NCBI GenBank assembly: GCA_016936695.1
Contig: JAFGXK010000276.1
Location: 1 to 18,656 of the forward strand
Length of the DNA stretch: 18,656 nt
Origin: Bacteroidales bacterium
GTDB lineage: Bacteria; Bacteroidota; Bacteroidia; Bacteroidales; VadinHA17
Direction: 5' to 3'
The translations under genes were made by a program, and so were the position numbers. Shown piece by piece: positions 6,620 to 14,419 of this stretch. The notes beneath the pieces are model-generated. The model did not search any database, had not been told where the DNA came from, and was given only the letters and a program-made list of their open reading frames with translations. Within the stretch, counting starts at the first letter, position 1, and every line of letters starts with the position of its first letter.

Positions 6620-7624
6620 ATGAGGTTAGTTTTAATGAGCTTGTTGATTGCAGGCCTTTTATTTTCAGGCAGCATAAATTGTCAGACGGTTAATGTCCTG
6701 AAGATATCGGGTACCGGCTTTGAGATGAACGGTGAGCCGTTTGAGTTCACCGGGGTGAGCTTTTTCAATGCCATATACAATCCTGAGTTTAACCGCAGCA
6801 GTGAGGTCCGCAGGGAGTACATCCGTAAATTCAATGAATATGGAATCAATGTATTGAGGGTTTGGTGTCAGTGGGACAATTCCCTGAGCTTTATTGATTC
6901 GGGGAGCGGTAAAACATTGTATGCAGCTGATGGTTCATTGAATCAGGCCTGGCTGGAAAGGCTGAAACAGATAATCTCTGATGCGGATGCTGAGAATTCT
7001 GTGATATTACTCGTTCTTTTTTCGCGTGAGAGCTGGAATGAGAACATAAGGCTGGATAATTCTGCCCTGGAGAAAGCTGTTGCAGGGATGGCAAGGGAGT
7101 TTATGCCTTACAGGAATCTGATCTTTCAGGTCTGGAATGAGTTCAATTACAGGACAATTGATTTTCTGAAGATAATCAAGTCGATCGACAGGGAAAGGAT
7201 TGTCACCAATTCACCGGGGTATGCCGGCGATCTGGGTTCATCTGAAGAGAGCCGGGCCCTTGATTATCTGTCTCCTCATACAACCCGTGATGACAATCGT
7301 CACTGGGAGCTGGCAGAGGCCGAAATAGTATACCTGCTCAAAAAATATAATAAACCGGTCGTAGATGATGAACCGGCCCGCAGAGGCACATCAAAGTTTG
7401 GAGGTCCCCGCAGCAAAGTTTTTCCTGAGGATCATATCCTTCATATATATAACATCTGGAAATCCGGAGCTTATGCAGTTTATCATCATGACATGTTCCA
7501 GACCGGCTATGGAAGCGATGCTATTCCCCTATCAGGAATTCCTGTTCCGGGATTTTCTTCATACCATGATCAGGTATTTGAGTTTCTTAAGAACAAGAAC
7601 AGGTATTTGCGGTTATTGAGGTGA
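6620..7624 (+). CDS. Exported GH5-like (clan GH-A) glycoside hydrolase
   Basis: A 334-residue secreted protein. MRLVLMSLLIAGLLFSGSINC is a standard signal peptide. The mature part follows the cellulase-like (beta/alpha)8 plan: an N-terminal strand FEMNGEPFEFTGVSFF, YGINVLRVWCQW (R80, W82), VILLVLFSRESWN, then the acid/base motif FQVWNEFN (N173-E174), SPHTTRD (H220), and the second carboxylate E251 in KPVVDDEPARRG. The order and spacing of the N-E pair and the later E are those of retaining clan GH-A enzymes. At about 315 mature residues it is a single catalytic domain with no attached binding module. It is preceded by a 21-bp tandem duplication, and its last 12 bp overlap the 3' end of the opposing gene. 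It probably cleaves a beta-linked glycan or oligosaccharide in the periplasm; specificity is unknown. GH5 is the nearest family by motif, but a distinct family is possible. Confidence 0.8.
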   Translation: MRLVLMSLLIAGLLFSGSINCQTVNVLKISGTGFEMNGEPFEFTGVSFFNAIYNPEFNRSSEVRREYIRKFNEYGINVLRVWCQWDNSLSFIDSGSGKTLYAADGSLNQAWLERLKQIISDADAENSVILLVLFSRESWNENIRLDNSALEKAVAGMAREFMPYRNLIFQVWNEFNYRTIDFLKIIKSIDRERIVTNSPGYAGDLGSSEESRALDYLSPHTTRDDNRHWELAEAEIVYLLKKYNKPVVDDEPARRGTSKFGGPRSKVFPEDHILHIYNIWKSGAYAVYHHDMFQTGYGSDAIPLSGIPVPGFSSYHDQVFEFLKNKNRYLRLLR

Positions 7625-9460
7625 GGTGTCCGAATATCTGATAAGACAAACCCAGTCCTTTCCCGGATCACCCGGAGGATCTCCAATGGAGTTGTACCCG
7701 CTTCCGGTAATCCTGGTTATGGTTCCGTTCATTAAATCTCCTCCGCTCCGGGGATTAAACCATGAGACACTGAACTGACCTGATGGAAGAAGTATCTCCG
7801 TTGATTTTCCTTCAGGAAGGTAAACGGCATAAACTTCACCGATTTTGGCAAAGCAATAATCGTCAGTTGCTTTTGTGATTTCATCGGCGCTGGTCATTTC
7901 ATGGAACGGCAGGTTCTCATGGAAGAAATCCAGTGCTGTACGCGTTTGGTCCCAAAGTATGTCACGGCTTCGCCAGTCTTCGCAGCTGAGGTCTGAATGC
8001 GGATACTGATATCCGAAATACCATTCGACACCTCCTCCTCCGGCCATAAGGTTGCCCCACAGTACTTTATGCCTGATTGTATCATGGCCCGGATCAAATG
8101 AGTCCGGCAGAGCTCCCTTCCAGTGCTGACCTATCTCATCAATGCAAACTACCCACTGGTGCATTGCATCGCCTGATTTCCCTATCCAGTAAAGTGCATC
8201 TTCGTGAACCTCATCCACATTACCGCATTGTATCGAAGGACCCTCAACAGTTTTGAATCCAAGATATTCAGACATGTCTTTTATCCTTTGTGCAGGATTT
8301 GAATGGGTATGAATTACGATGAAATTATCATACGGGTCTGTTTCCCTGATGTACTCAGCCATCTTTTTCGTGTCATTGTAAGTCTGGCCGTAAGGTGACC
8401 AGTCAGTGGGGTGATGTTCCTCGCCCAGATTCCATGTTATTGCAAGGTGATGTGAGAACCTGGCGATCAGTTCTCTCAGATATAACTTTCTTTGCACATC
8501 AAGATACCCGCAATCGAGAAGGCATTCATTTTCAGTTTCCTGCAGAACGAAGTGCAACATTATTCCAAGCTGGTCGGCATGCGAAAAGACGATATCCCAC
8601 TGATCGAGCTTGCTGCAATCGAAACGGTAACGCTCATTGCGGTCAGTGTATGGCCACACGTCTTCGCCATCGCCCAGAATATTCAGCGTAAGAAAGTAAA
8701 AACTGTTCATTCCTTTGGATGACAAATAATTCAGAGCTCCGATTATTCCTTTTCCCTGTCCGGCTTTCCATTGCGGATCCCCTTCTTTCCAGTCGGCAAT
8801 ATGAGGTTCATACTGATGCAATCCCTGGTTTGGATCTGCTTCTCCGCTTCTTGCCTTGTTGCTGCCACCATAATAAGTTCCGTCAAATTCCTTGTAAGCC
8901 AGGAAATTTTCGGGACTGTCAGCTCCACCTTTCAGAAAGGTTTCTCCATTACCTTCGTGTTTCAGGTAGCGTGTTCTGTCATATTTAAGCCTCCCTTTTG
9001 AACGGAAATCAGGAGCGTTCTTATCTGATTCTGATATTTTAATAATTCCCGTTTCACCGTCAGGATAAATCTTTTGAGCTGATGCCGGATCGCCTGAGAC
9101 AGCAATATTCTTACCCTTTGCGAAGCTGACATTATATTTCCATTCTCCCGGGGAAGGAGGGCAGAATTTAACCCGCCAGAGGTTGCCTGATTGTGCCGAT
9201 GTTTCCGCTGCATTCCCATCGGCTGCAAAATAGCCGGGAACAATGAATGACCTGTTTCCGTTTGTAAATTCAACATCAAGCCGGTAATCGGTGAACGGAT
9301 TCAGGGTATCATACTCGCCTGACTGCGGACCTGGGAAGGTCAGGGTTACTGTGTGCCATTGTTTAAGCTCACCTGAATTCTGAACTTGAGCGGTTTTTTT
9401 ACATGCAACTGTTATTGCCATAATTACCGCAGCAAACTGAAGAATAATTGCAAATCTCAT
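7613..9460 (-). CDS. DUF5060 / TIM-barrel glycosidase-like lipoprotein
   Basis: The product is 615 residues from the ATG at 9460; a GTG three codons upstream (9469) is also open, but ATG is preferred. The N-terminus MRFAIILQFAAVIMAITVAC is a lipoprotein signal (Cys20, then KK). Residues about 30-120 form an Ig-like DUF5060 domain (WHTVTLTFPGPQSGEYDTLNPFTDYRLDVEF). A TIM barrel follows, with MNSFYFLTLNILGDGEDVWPY, ITWNLGEEHH (E347/E348, the likely acid/base) and QWVVCIDEIGQHW (E442, the likely second carboxylate), then GGGGVEWYFGYQYPHSDL. The last 85 residues, with VYAVYLPEGKSTEILLPSG and FNPRSGG, match the small C-terminal beta domain (PF12904-like) often found with such barrels. The architecture is typical of exported glycoside hydrolases near sulfatases in Bacteroidota. 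Its stop overlaps the opposing gene by 12 bp. Substrate unknown. Confidence 0.85.
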   Translation of the reverse strand: MRFAIILQFAAVIMAITVACKKTAQVQNSGELKQWHTVTLTFPGPQSGEYDTLNPFTDYRLDVEFTNGNRSFIVPGYFAADGNAAETSAQSGNLWRVKFCPPSPGEWKYNVSFAKGKNIAVSGDPASAQKIYPDGETGIIKISESDKNAPDFRSKGRLKYDRTRYLKHEGNGETFLKGGADSPENFLAYKEFDGTYYGGSNKARSGEADPNQGLHQYEPHIADWKEGDPQWKAGQGKGIIGALNYLSSKGMNSFYFLTLNILGDGEDVWPYTDRNERYRFDCSKLDQWDIVFSHADQLGIMLHFVLQETENECLLDCGYLDVQRKLYLRELIARFSHHLAITWNLGEEHHPTDWSPYGQTYNDTKKMAEYIRETDPYDNFIVIHTHSNPAQRIKDMSEYLGFKTVEGPSIQCGNVDEVHEDALYWIGKSGDAMHQWVVCIDEIGQHWKGALPDSFDPGHDTIRHKVLWGNLMAGGGGVEWYFGYQYPHSDLSCEDWRSRDILWDQTRTALDFFHENLPFHEMTSADEITKATDDYCFAKIGEVYAVYLPEGKSTEILLPSGQFSVSWFNPRSGGDLMNGTITRITGSGYNSIGDPPGDPGKDWVCLIRYSDTSPQ

Positions 9461-9748
9461 GTCTTTCACTATTTTATTTCTGATTACTACCCTGCAAGTG
9501 GCAGGAAGTCGTTCATTTTTGGTAAATTGTAAAAATAACAGATAAAAGCAAAAGGATTTAATTCTTAAACATGATAATTTACAGATTCAGAACCGGCGTC
9601 GACGCTTTTTGTCGATTTACTTACTACCTGTTTTCTCCTGAAACTGAAGTATAAAGATGTTTAAAAATCTCAATATTACTTTAATGTATTAATAAATTCT
9701 ATTATTTTTGCGCGAAAAATTTTCTGAACAGCACAAAAAAGTATCAAA
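9461..9748. other. Divergent intergenic region upstream of proB
   Basis: This 288-bp gap separates the polysaccharide genes from the proline/TCA run and should carry the promoters of both flanks. Visible elements are a short inverted repeat CCTGC...GCAGG (9491-9505), a 10-bp perfect palindrome GCGTCGACGC at 9596-9605 followed by TTTTT, and a -7-like box at 9703-9710. No good match to the -7 consensus is seen on the - strand for the DUF5060 gene. No small gene or riboswitch could be recognised. Confidence 0.5.
9703..9710 (+). promoter_or_regulatory. Bacteroidota-type -7 element (TATTTTTG) for the proB operon
   Basis: TATTTTTG matches the Bacteroidota sigma-ABfr -7 consensus TAnnTTTG exactly, 39 bp before the proB TTG. 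Transcription would start near 9716, giving a leader of about 30 bases. A clear -33 TTTG box is not present at the usual spacing, so the call rests on the -7 match and position. Confidence 0.5.
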
Positions 9749-10867
9749 TTGAAGAATATTGACTGGAAATACAAAAAGATTGCAATTAAAGTCGGGAGCA
9801 ATGTGATCACCCAGGAGGACGGTTCGCTTAATGTGGGTCGGATGCTCAGGATAGTGGAGGACATTGCTGTTTTGTCAAAACAGGGTTTGGAGGTGATCCT
9901 GATTTCATCGGGGGCGGTAGCGGCAGGGAGAGGTTCGGTAGTTCCGGCAAAGAGGACCAATATTGTATCAGCCAAGCAGATATGGGCAGCCATAGGTCAG
10001 GTGAAACTGATGTCGACATACCAGTTCCTGTTCGAAAAATACAATATTATTGCAGGTCAGGTACTTGCAACCAAGGAAGGCTTCAGCGACAGGCGTCATT
10101 ATCTCAATATGAAGAACTGCATTTCAGCGATGATCGAGAATAAGGTTTTGCCAGTTGTTAATGAGAACGATACAGTTGCAATTAATGAGCTGATGTTCAC
10201 TGACAATGACGAGCTGTCGGGCATGATGGCTTCCATGATGGACAGTCAGGCATTGTTTCTTCTGTCGAATGTGGACGGTATTTACAACGGGGTTCCCGGT
10301 TCGGATGGGGTGGAAATAATAAAAGAAATTTGTGGTGATTCAGTAAATCCGGAGCAGTATATTACATCTTCAAAATCGGGATTTGGACGAGGCGGTATGC
10401 TGACCAAATATACCACTGCACGGAAAATTGCCTCCGAAGGAGTTGATGTATTCATAGCCAACGGCAACCGCGATTCCATCGTCCTCGATATTTTGAGGGG
10501 TAAAGAAGTTCCCTTTACACAACTCCGCGGATGCAACGGCCGGCCGAAGAGTGTCAAGAAATGGCTTTATCATTCAGATACATTCGCCAAGGGGGCGGTT
10601 GTTGTGAACAGGGGAGCCAAGGATGCTCTTCTTGCCGACAGGGCTTCGAGCCTGCTGATGGTAGGTATAACAGGAGTTGAAGGTTATTTTGAGAAAGGTG
10701 ACATTATAAGGATACTTGATGAGGAGGGTAATAATATCGGTTTGGGGAAATCAGCCTATGACTCGAGGAAGGCGGAGCAGAGCATTGGGGTTAAACTTCC
10801 CAGACCCTTCATACATTACCATTATCTTGTTCTGAACGATGAACTGAGGAATGGATTTGGCACCTGA
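9749..10867 (+). CDS. proB: Glutamate 5-kinase, TTG start
   Basis: ProB phosphorylates the gamma-carboxyl of L-glutamate with ATP, the first step of proline synthesis in the cytoplasm. The 372 residues comprise an amino-acid kinase domain (about 1-260) with IAIKVGSNVIT (nucleotide loop), LISSGAVAAGRG, PVVNENDTVA and SGFGRGGMLTK, and a C-terminal PUA domain (about 275-365, from AKGAVVVNRGAKDALLADRASSLLMVGI). The start is TTG at 9749. In-frame TGA lies at 9725, and no ATG or GTG occurs between it and the nucleotide loop; the first internal Met (residue 32) would remove that loop. No Shine-Dalgarno is present. It is the first gene of a five-gene co-directional run and lies 17 bp before proA. Feedback inhibition by proline is a property of the family and cannot be judged here. 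Confidence 0.96.
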   Translation: MKNIDWKYKKIAIKVGSNVITQEDGSLNVGRMLRIVEDIAVLSKQGLEVILISSGAVAAGRGSVVPAKRTNIVSAKQIWAAIGQVKLMSTYQFLFEKYNIIAGQVLATKEGFSDRRHYLNMKNCISAMIENKVLPVVNENDTVAINELMFTDNDELSGMMASMMDSQALFLLSNVDGIYNGVPGSDGVEIIKEICGDSVNPEQYITSSKSGFGRGGMLTKYTTARKIASEGVDVFIANGNRDSIVLDILRGKEVPFTQLRGCNGRPKSVKKWLYHSDTFAKGAVVVNRGAKDALLADRASSLLMVGITGVEGYFEKGDIIRILDEEGNNIGLGKSAYDSRKAEQSIGVKLPRPFIHYHYLVLNDELRNGFGT

Positions 10868-10884
10868 GTATTTTGAATTGTATT

Positions 10885-12138
10885 ATGACCAGTCTGGAGA
10901 AAATTCTTATTAATGCATCAGCGGCGAGAAGATCGCTGAATGACACCGGGACGGAAACCATCGACATGATTCTGGAGAGACTGTCTGAAGAAGCTCTCAG
11001 CAGGATGGAATTTATTCTCTCTGAAAATGACCGTGACCTGGCCCTGATGGATAAGAGCAATCCATTGTATGACCGGCTAATGCTGACTGAGGAAAGGATC
11101 TGGTCCATCTCATCCGACATAATGAAGGTCTCGGAAATGGAATCTCCACTCGGACAGATCCTGTCTGAATATGAAAGATCAGATGGAATGAAGGTCTCGA
11201 GAATTTCAGTTCCTTTCGGTGTTATCGGGATCATTTATGAAGCAAGGCCTAATGTAACCTTTGATGTCTTTTCACTTTGTCTCAAATCGGGCAATGTATG
11301 TATCCTTAAAGGAGGGAGCGATGCCATCAATTCAAACATGGCAATAACCAGTATCATCAAGGATGTACTTAAAGAATTCAATGTCAATCCGGATGTTCTG
11401 ACTCTGCTTCCTCCGGGGCGGGATGAGACCACCATGCTTCTGAAAGCAAGGCAGTATGTTGATCTTATCATTCCAAGGGGAAGCCGGAACCTGATTGATT
11501 TCGTCAGGGAGAACTCTGAAATTCCGGTGATCGAAACCGGTGCAGGCATCTGTCACACCTATTTTGACGAATATGGCGACCGGGACAAGGGGCGCAGGAT
11601 AATCCACAATGCAAAGACCAGAAGGGTGAGTGTATGTAATGCCCTTGACTGTCTTATCGTGCATGAGAGCCGGCTGGCTGACCTGCCATACCTGACAGGC
11701 CTGTGCGGAGGCTCCGGAGTTGAAATCCTGGCCGATAACAAGTCCTATGAGGCATTGAAGGGTGATTACCCTTCGGATCTGCTCAGGTATGCAACAGAAG
11801 AATCATTCGGCATCGAGTTCCTTTCACTCAGGATGGCGGTGAAGACAGTTTCGAACATGGAGGATGCGCTGGAGCATATTGAAAAATATAGTTCGAGGCA
11901 CAGTGAAGCTATAATTTCGGAAGACAGTGAACGAATAGCACTGTTTTTCAAACATGTTGATGCTTCATCTGTTTATTCTAATGCATCCACTGCTTTTACC
12001 GACGGAGGTGAATTCGGTCTGGGTGCAGAAATAGGCATTTCGACACAGAAGCTTCATGCACGTGGTCCTATGGCTCTACGGGAGCTGACTACCTACAAGT
12101 GGATCATCGAGGGTAACGGGCATGTGAGAAAAAATTAA
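10885..12138 (+). CDS. proA: Gamma-glutamyl phosphate reductase
   Basis: ProA reduces gamma-glutamyl phosphate with NADPH to glutamate-5-semialdehyde, which cyclises to pyrroline-5-carboxylate. The ATG at 10885 gives MTSLEKILINASAARRSL and 417 residues, the usual ProA length; a TTG four codons earlier is open but unnecessary. Family motifs are visible: RISVPFGVIGIIYEARPNVTFD, CLKSGNVCILKGGSDA, DLIIPRGSRNLI, and the catalytic cysteine C251 in RRVSVCNALDCLIVH. The segment PVIETGAGICH has ETGAG where many ProA proteins have GHGDG. It follows proB by 17 bp and precedes acn by 18 bp. proC, needed for the last step, is not in the window. Confidence 0.96.
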   Translation: MTSLEKILINASAARRSLNDTGTETIDMILERLSEEALSRMEFILSENDRDLALMDKSNPLYDRLMLTEERIWSISSDIMKVSEMESPLGQILSEYERSDGMKVSRISVPFGVIGIIYEARPNVTFDVFSLCLKSGNVCILKGGSDAINSNMAITSIIKDVLKEFNVNPDVLTLLPPGRDETTMLLKARQYVDLIIPRGSRNLIDFVRENSEIPVIETGAGICHTYFDEYGDRDKGRRIIHNAKTRRVSVCNALDCLIVHESRLADLPYLTGLCGGSGVEILADNKSYEALKGDYPSDLLRYATEESFGIEFLSLRMAVKTVSNMEDALEHIEKYSSRHSEAIISEDSERIALFFKHVDASSVYSNASTAFTDGGEFGLGAEIGISTQKLHARGPMALRELTTYKWIIEGNGHVRKN

Positions 12139-12156
12139 AAACCAGATTTTAGAAAT

Positions 12157-14415
12157 ATGATCCTTGATATCGACATAATCAGAACCTTTTACCGGACACT
12201 TCCCGCCAGGATGGAAGAGATCAGGAAGACGGCCGGCCGGCCCCTTACACTTACCGAAAAGATACTGTTCAATCACCAGGTCGACCGGTCACAGATCGCC
12301 GCACTGAAAAGAAAGTCTGATTATGCTGTTTTTCGTCCCGACAGGGTTGCCATGCAGGACGCCACAGCCCAAATGGCCCTGTTGCAGTTTATGGTTACAG
12401 GGAAGGACCAGTCGGAGGTTCCGGCATCGGTTCATTGCGATCATCTTATTAAGGGAAAGCTTGGCGCTGACGAGGATCTGAGTACAGCTCTGGGTATGAA
12501 CAGGGAAGTGTATGATTTTCTCAGATCTGTTTCGGGTAAGTACAATATCGGTTTCTGGGATCCGGGTGCCGGAATAATTCACCAGGTTGTGCTTGAGAAT
12601 TACGCATTTCCAGGGGGCATGATGATTGGCACCGATTCTCACACGCCTACGGCCGGAGGTCTTGGGATGATAGCCCCGGGAGTCGGAGGGGCGGATGCCG
12701 TTGATGTCATGACGGGAATGGGATGGGAGCTGAGACTTCCCGGGATAATAGGAGTGAAGCTAACAGGCAGGCTTAACGGGTGGACCTCGGCCAAGGATGT
12801 TATTCTACGTCTGACGGGCATGCTGACGGTCAAAGGCGGAACCGGTTCGGTGATAGAATATTTCGGAGAGGGTGCGGCTTCATTGTCGTGCACCGGTAAG
12901 TCAACAATATGCAACATGGGAGCCGAAACGGGGGCGACCTGCTCTGTTTTCGGTCTGGATGAACCGATGATCGACTACCTTGTTTCTACCGGAAGGGAAG
13001 AGGTTGCTGAACTGGCTCGGGAAAACCGGGTTCACCTGACAGCCGATCCGGAAGTATATAATGATCCGGGCAGGTATTTCGATCAGGTATATGAGATTGA
13101 TCTTTCGGCTCTTGAGCCCTATATAAATGGTCCCTTCACTCCCGATCGTGCTATTCCGGTATCCAGAATGAAGGAAGAGGCAGTAAAGCATGGATGGCCG
13201 CTTAAATTAAGTGCCGGACTAATTGGTTCGTGCACCAATTCGTCGTTTGAGGATCTGTCGAGGGCAGCTTCGGTGATAAAACATGCGCTTCAGAATAACC
13301 TTACAGTCAAAACTGAATTCATAATTATTCCCGGATCGGAGAGTATCAGGAAAATTTCGGAAGAGGCAGGGCTGATGGATATTTTCAGGAAAGCCGGAGC
13401 AAAGCTTTTTGCTAATGCCTGCGGACCTTGCATTGGGCAGTGGGACAGGGGTGAAAAGAAAGGTCCCAATTCGATAATCCATTCCTTTAACAGGAATTTT
13501 GCCAGCCGGGCTGATGGGAATCCCCAGACCCATGCATTTGTCGCATCGCCTGAAATAGTTGCAGCTATGTCGGTTGCTGGCAACCTGATGTTTAATCCCT
13601 TGACGGATTTGGTATTAAGCAAGGACAGGATGCTTGTCAGTCTGCCTGAACCTTCAGGAGAGGTACTTCCCCCGGTGGTCCCGTCAGGACCGCCTTCCGG
13701 ATACAGAACGCCTCCGGCTGACAGAAGGAATCTTGATGTACGGATCGATCCCGGATCTGAAAGGCTTCAGATTCTGAAACCTTTTAAAGTTTTTGATGAG
13801 AATGATTATCAGAATATGCCTCTGCTGATCAAGGTCAAAGGCAAATGCACCACCGACCATATTTCTATGGCAGGCCCCTGGCTGAAATACCGGGGTCATC
13901 TGGAGAATATCTCAGGCAATTACATGACCGGCGCGGTTAATGCTTTCAGCAACGAGGTTAATTCGGTTTTGAACATTTTCACCGGGGAATACGGACCTGT
14001 GCCCGAAGTGGCGGGTAGTTACCGCGACAACGGCTTAGGCATGGTTGTGGCCGGCGAGGATAATTTCGGAGAAGGCTCGTCGCGTGAGCATGCTGCCATG
14101 GAGCCCAGATTCTTCGGTGTCAGAGTCATCATTGTAAAGTCGTTTGCACGCATCCATGAGACAAACCTCAAGAAGCAGGGGGTGCTGACACTCACCTTCG
14201 CCAGTCACTCTGATTATGACAGGATCCGTGAATATGACTGGTTCAGCGTGCAGGGATTCGATGAGTTCGCTCCGGGGAGCAGGTTCCGGCTTGATGTACA
14301 TCATTCGGATGAAACAGTTGAACACATTGAAGCACTCCACTCATACAATGAAAACCAGATAGCATGGTTCAGGGCGGGAAGCGCTTTGAACCTGATAAGA
14401 AAATCAAATAAATAA
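12157..14415 (+). CDS. acn: Aconitate hydratase, mitochondrial type
   Basis: Aconitase interconverts citrate and isocitrate through cis-aconitate, using a [4Fe-4S] cluster. The 752-residue length and motifs fit the monomeric, mitochondrial-like aconitases found in Bacteroidota. Cluster ligands are C359 (GLIGSCTNSS) and C422 and C425 (NACGPCIGQW). GTDSHTP (D160, S161, H162) and the substrate-binding SVHCDHLI (residues 91-98) are present. The C-terminal swivel domain (about 555-752) contains KCTTDHISMAGPW, GEGSSREHAAMEPRFFGVR and IHETNLKKQGVL. It is followed after only 4 bp by icd, so acn, icd and gltA are very likely one transcript and together supply 2-oxoglutarate. Confidence 0.96.
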   Translation: MILDIDIIRTFYRTLPARMEEIRKTAGRPLTLTEKILFNHQVDRSQIAALKRKSDYAVFRPDRVAMQDATAQMALLQFMVTGKDQSEVPASVHCDHLIKGKLGADEDLSTALGMNREVYDFLRSVSGKYNIGFWDPGAGIIHQVVLENYAFPGGMMIGTDSHTPTAGGLGMIAPGVGGADAVDVMTGMGWELRLPGIIGVKLTGRLNGWTSAKDVILRLTGMLTVKGGTGSVIEYFGEGAASLSCTGKSTICNMGAETGATCSVFGLDEPMIDYLVSTGREEVAELARENRVHLTADPEVYNDPGRYFDQVYEIDLSALEPYINGPFTPDRAIPVSRMKEEAVKHGWPLKLSAGLIGSCTNSSFEDLSRAASVIKHALQNNLTVKTEFIIIPGSESIRKISEEAGLMDIFRKAGAKLFANACGPCIGQWDRGEKKGPNSIIHSFNRNFASRADGNPQTHAFVASPEIVAAMSVAGNLMFNPLTDLVLSKDRMLVSLPEPSGEVLPPVVPSGPPSGYRTPPADRRNLDVRIDPGSERLQILKPFKVFDENDYQNMPLLIKVKGKCTTDHISMAGPWLKYRGHLENISGNYMTGAVNAFSNEVNSVLNIFTGEYGPVPEVAGSYRDNGLGMVVAGEDNFGEGSSREHAAMEPRFFGVRVIIVKSFARIHETNLKKQGVLTLTFASHSDYDRIREYDWFSVQGFDEFAPGSRFRLDVHHSDETVEHIEALHSYNENQIAWFRAGSALNLIRKSNK

Positions 14416-14419
14416 TTCT

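Noticed and set aside
9491..9505. CCTGC/GCAGG hairpin as a terminator
   Set aside because: The stem is only 5 bp with no adjacent T run on either strand, and it lies in the leader of the - strand gene.
9461..9748. Possible riboswitch or T-box leader for proB
   Set aside because: The -7 box at 9703 leaves a leader of only about 30 bases, too short for a known amino-acid riboswitch, and no conserved core was recognised.
10873..10884. TTG four codons upstream as the proA start
   Set aside because: The ATG at 10885 gives the normal ProA N-terminus and length with a reasonable 17-bp gap from proB.
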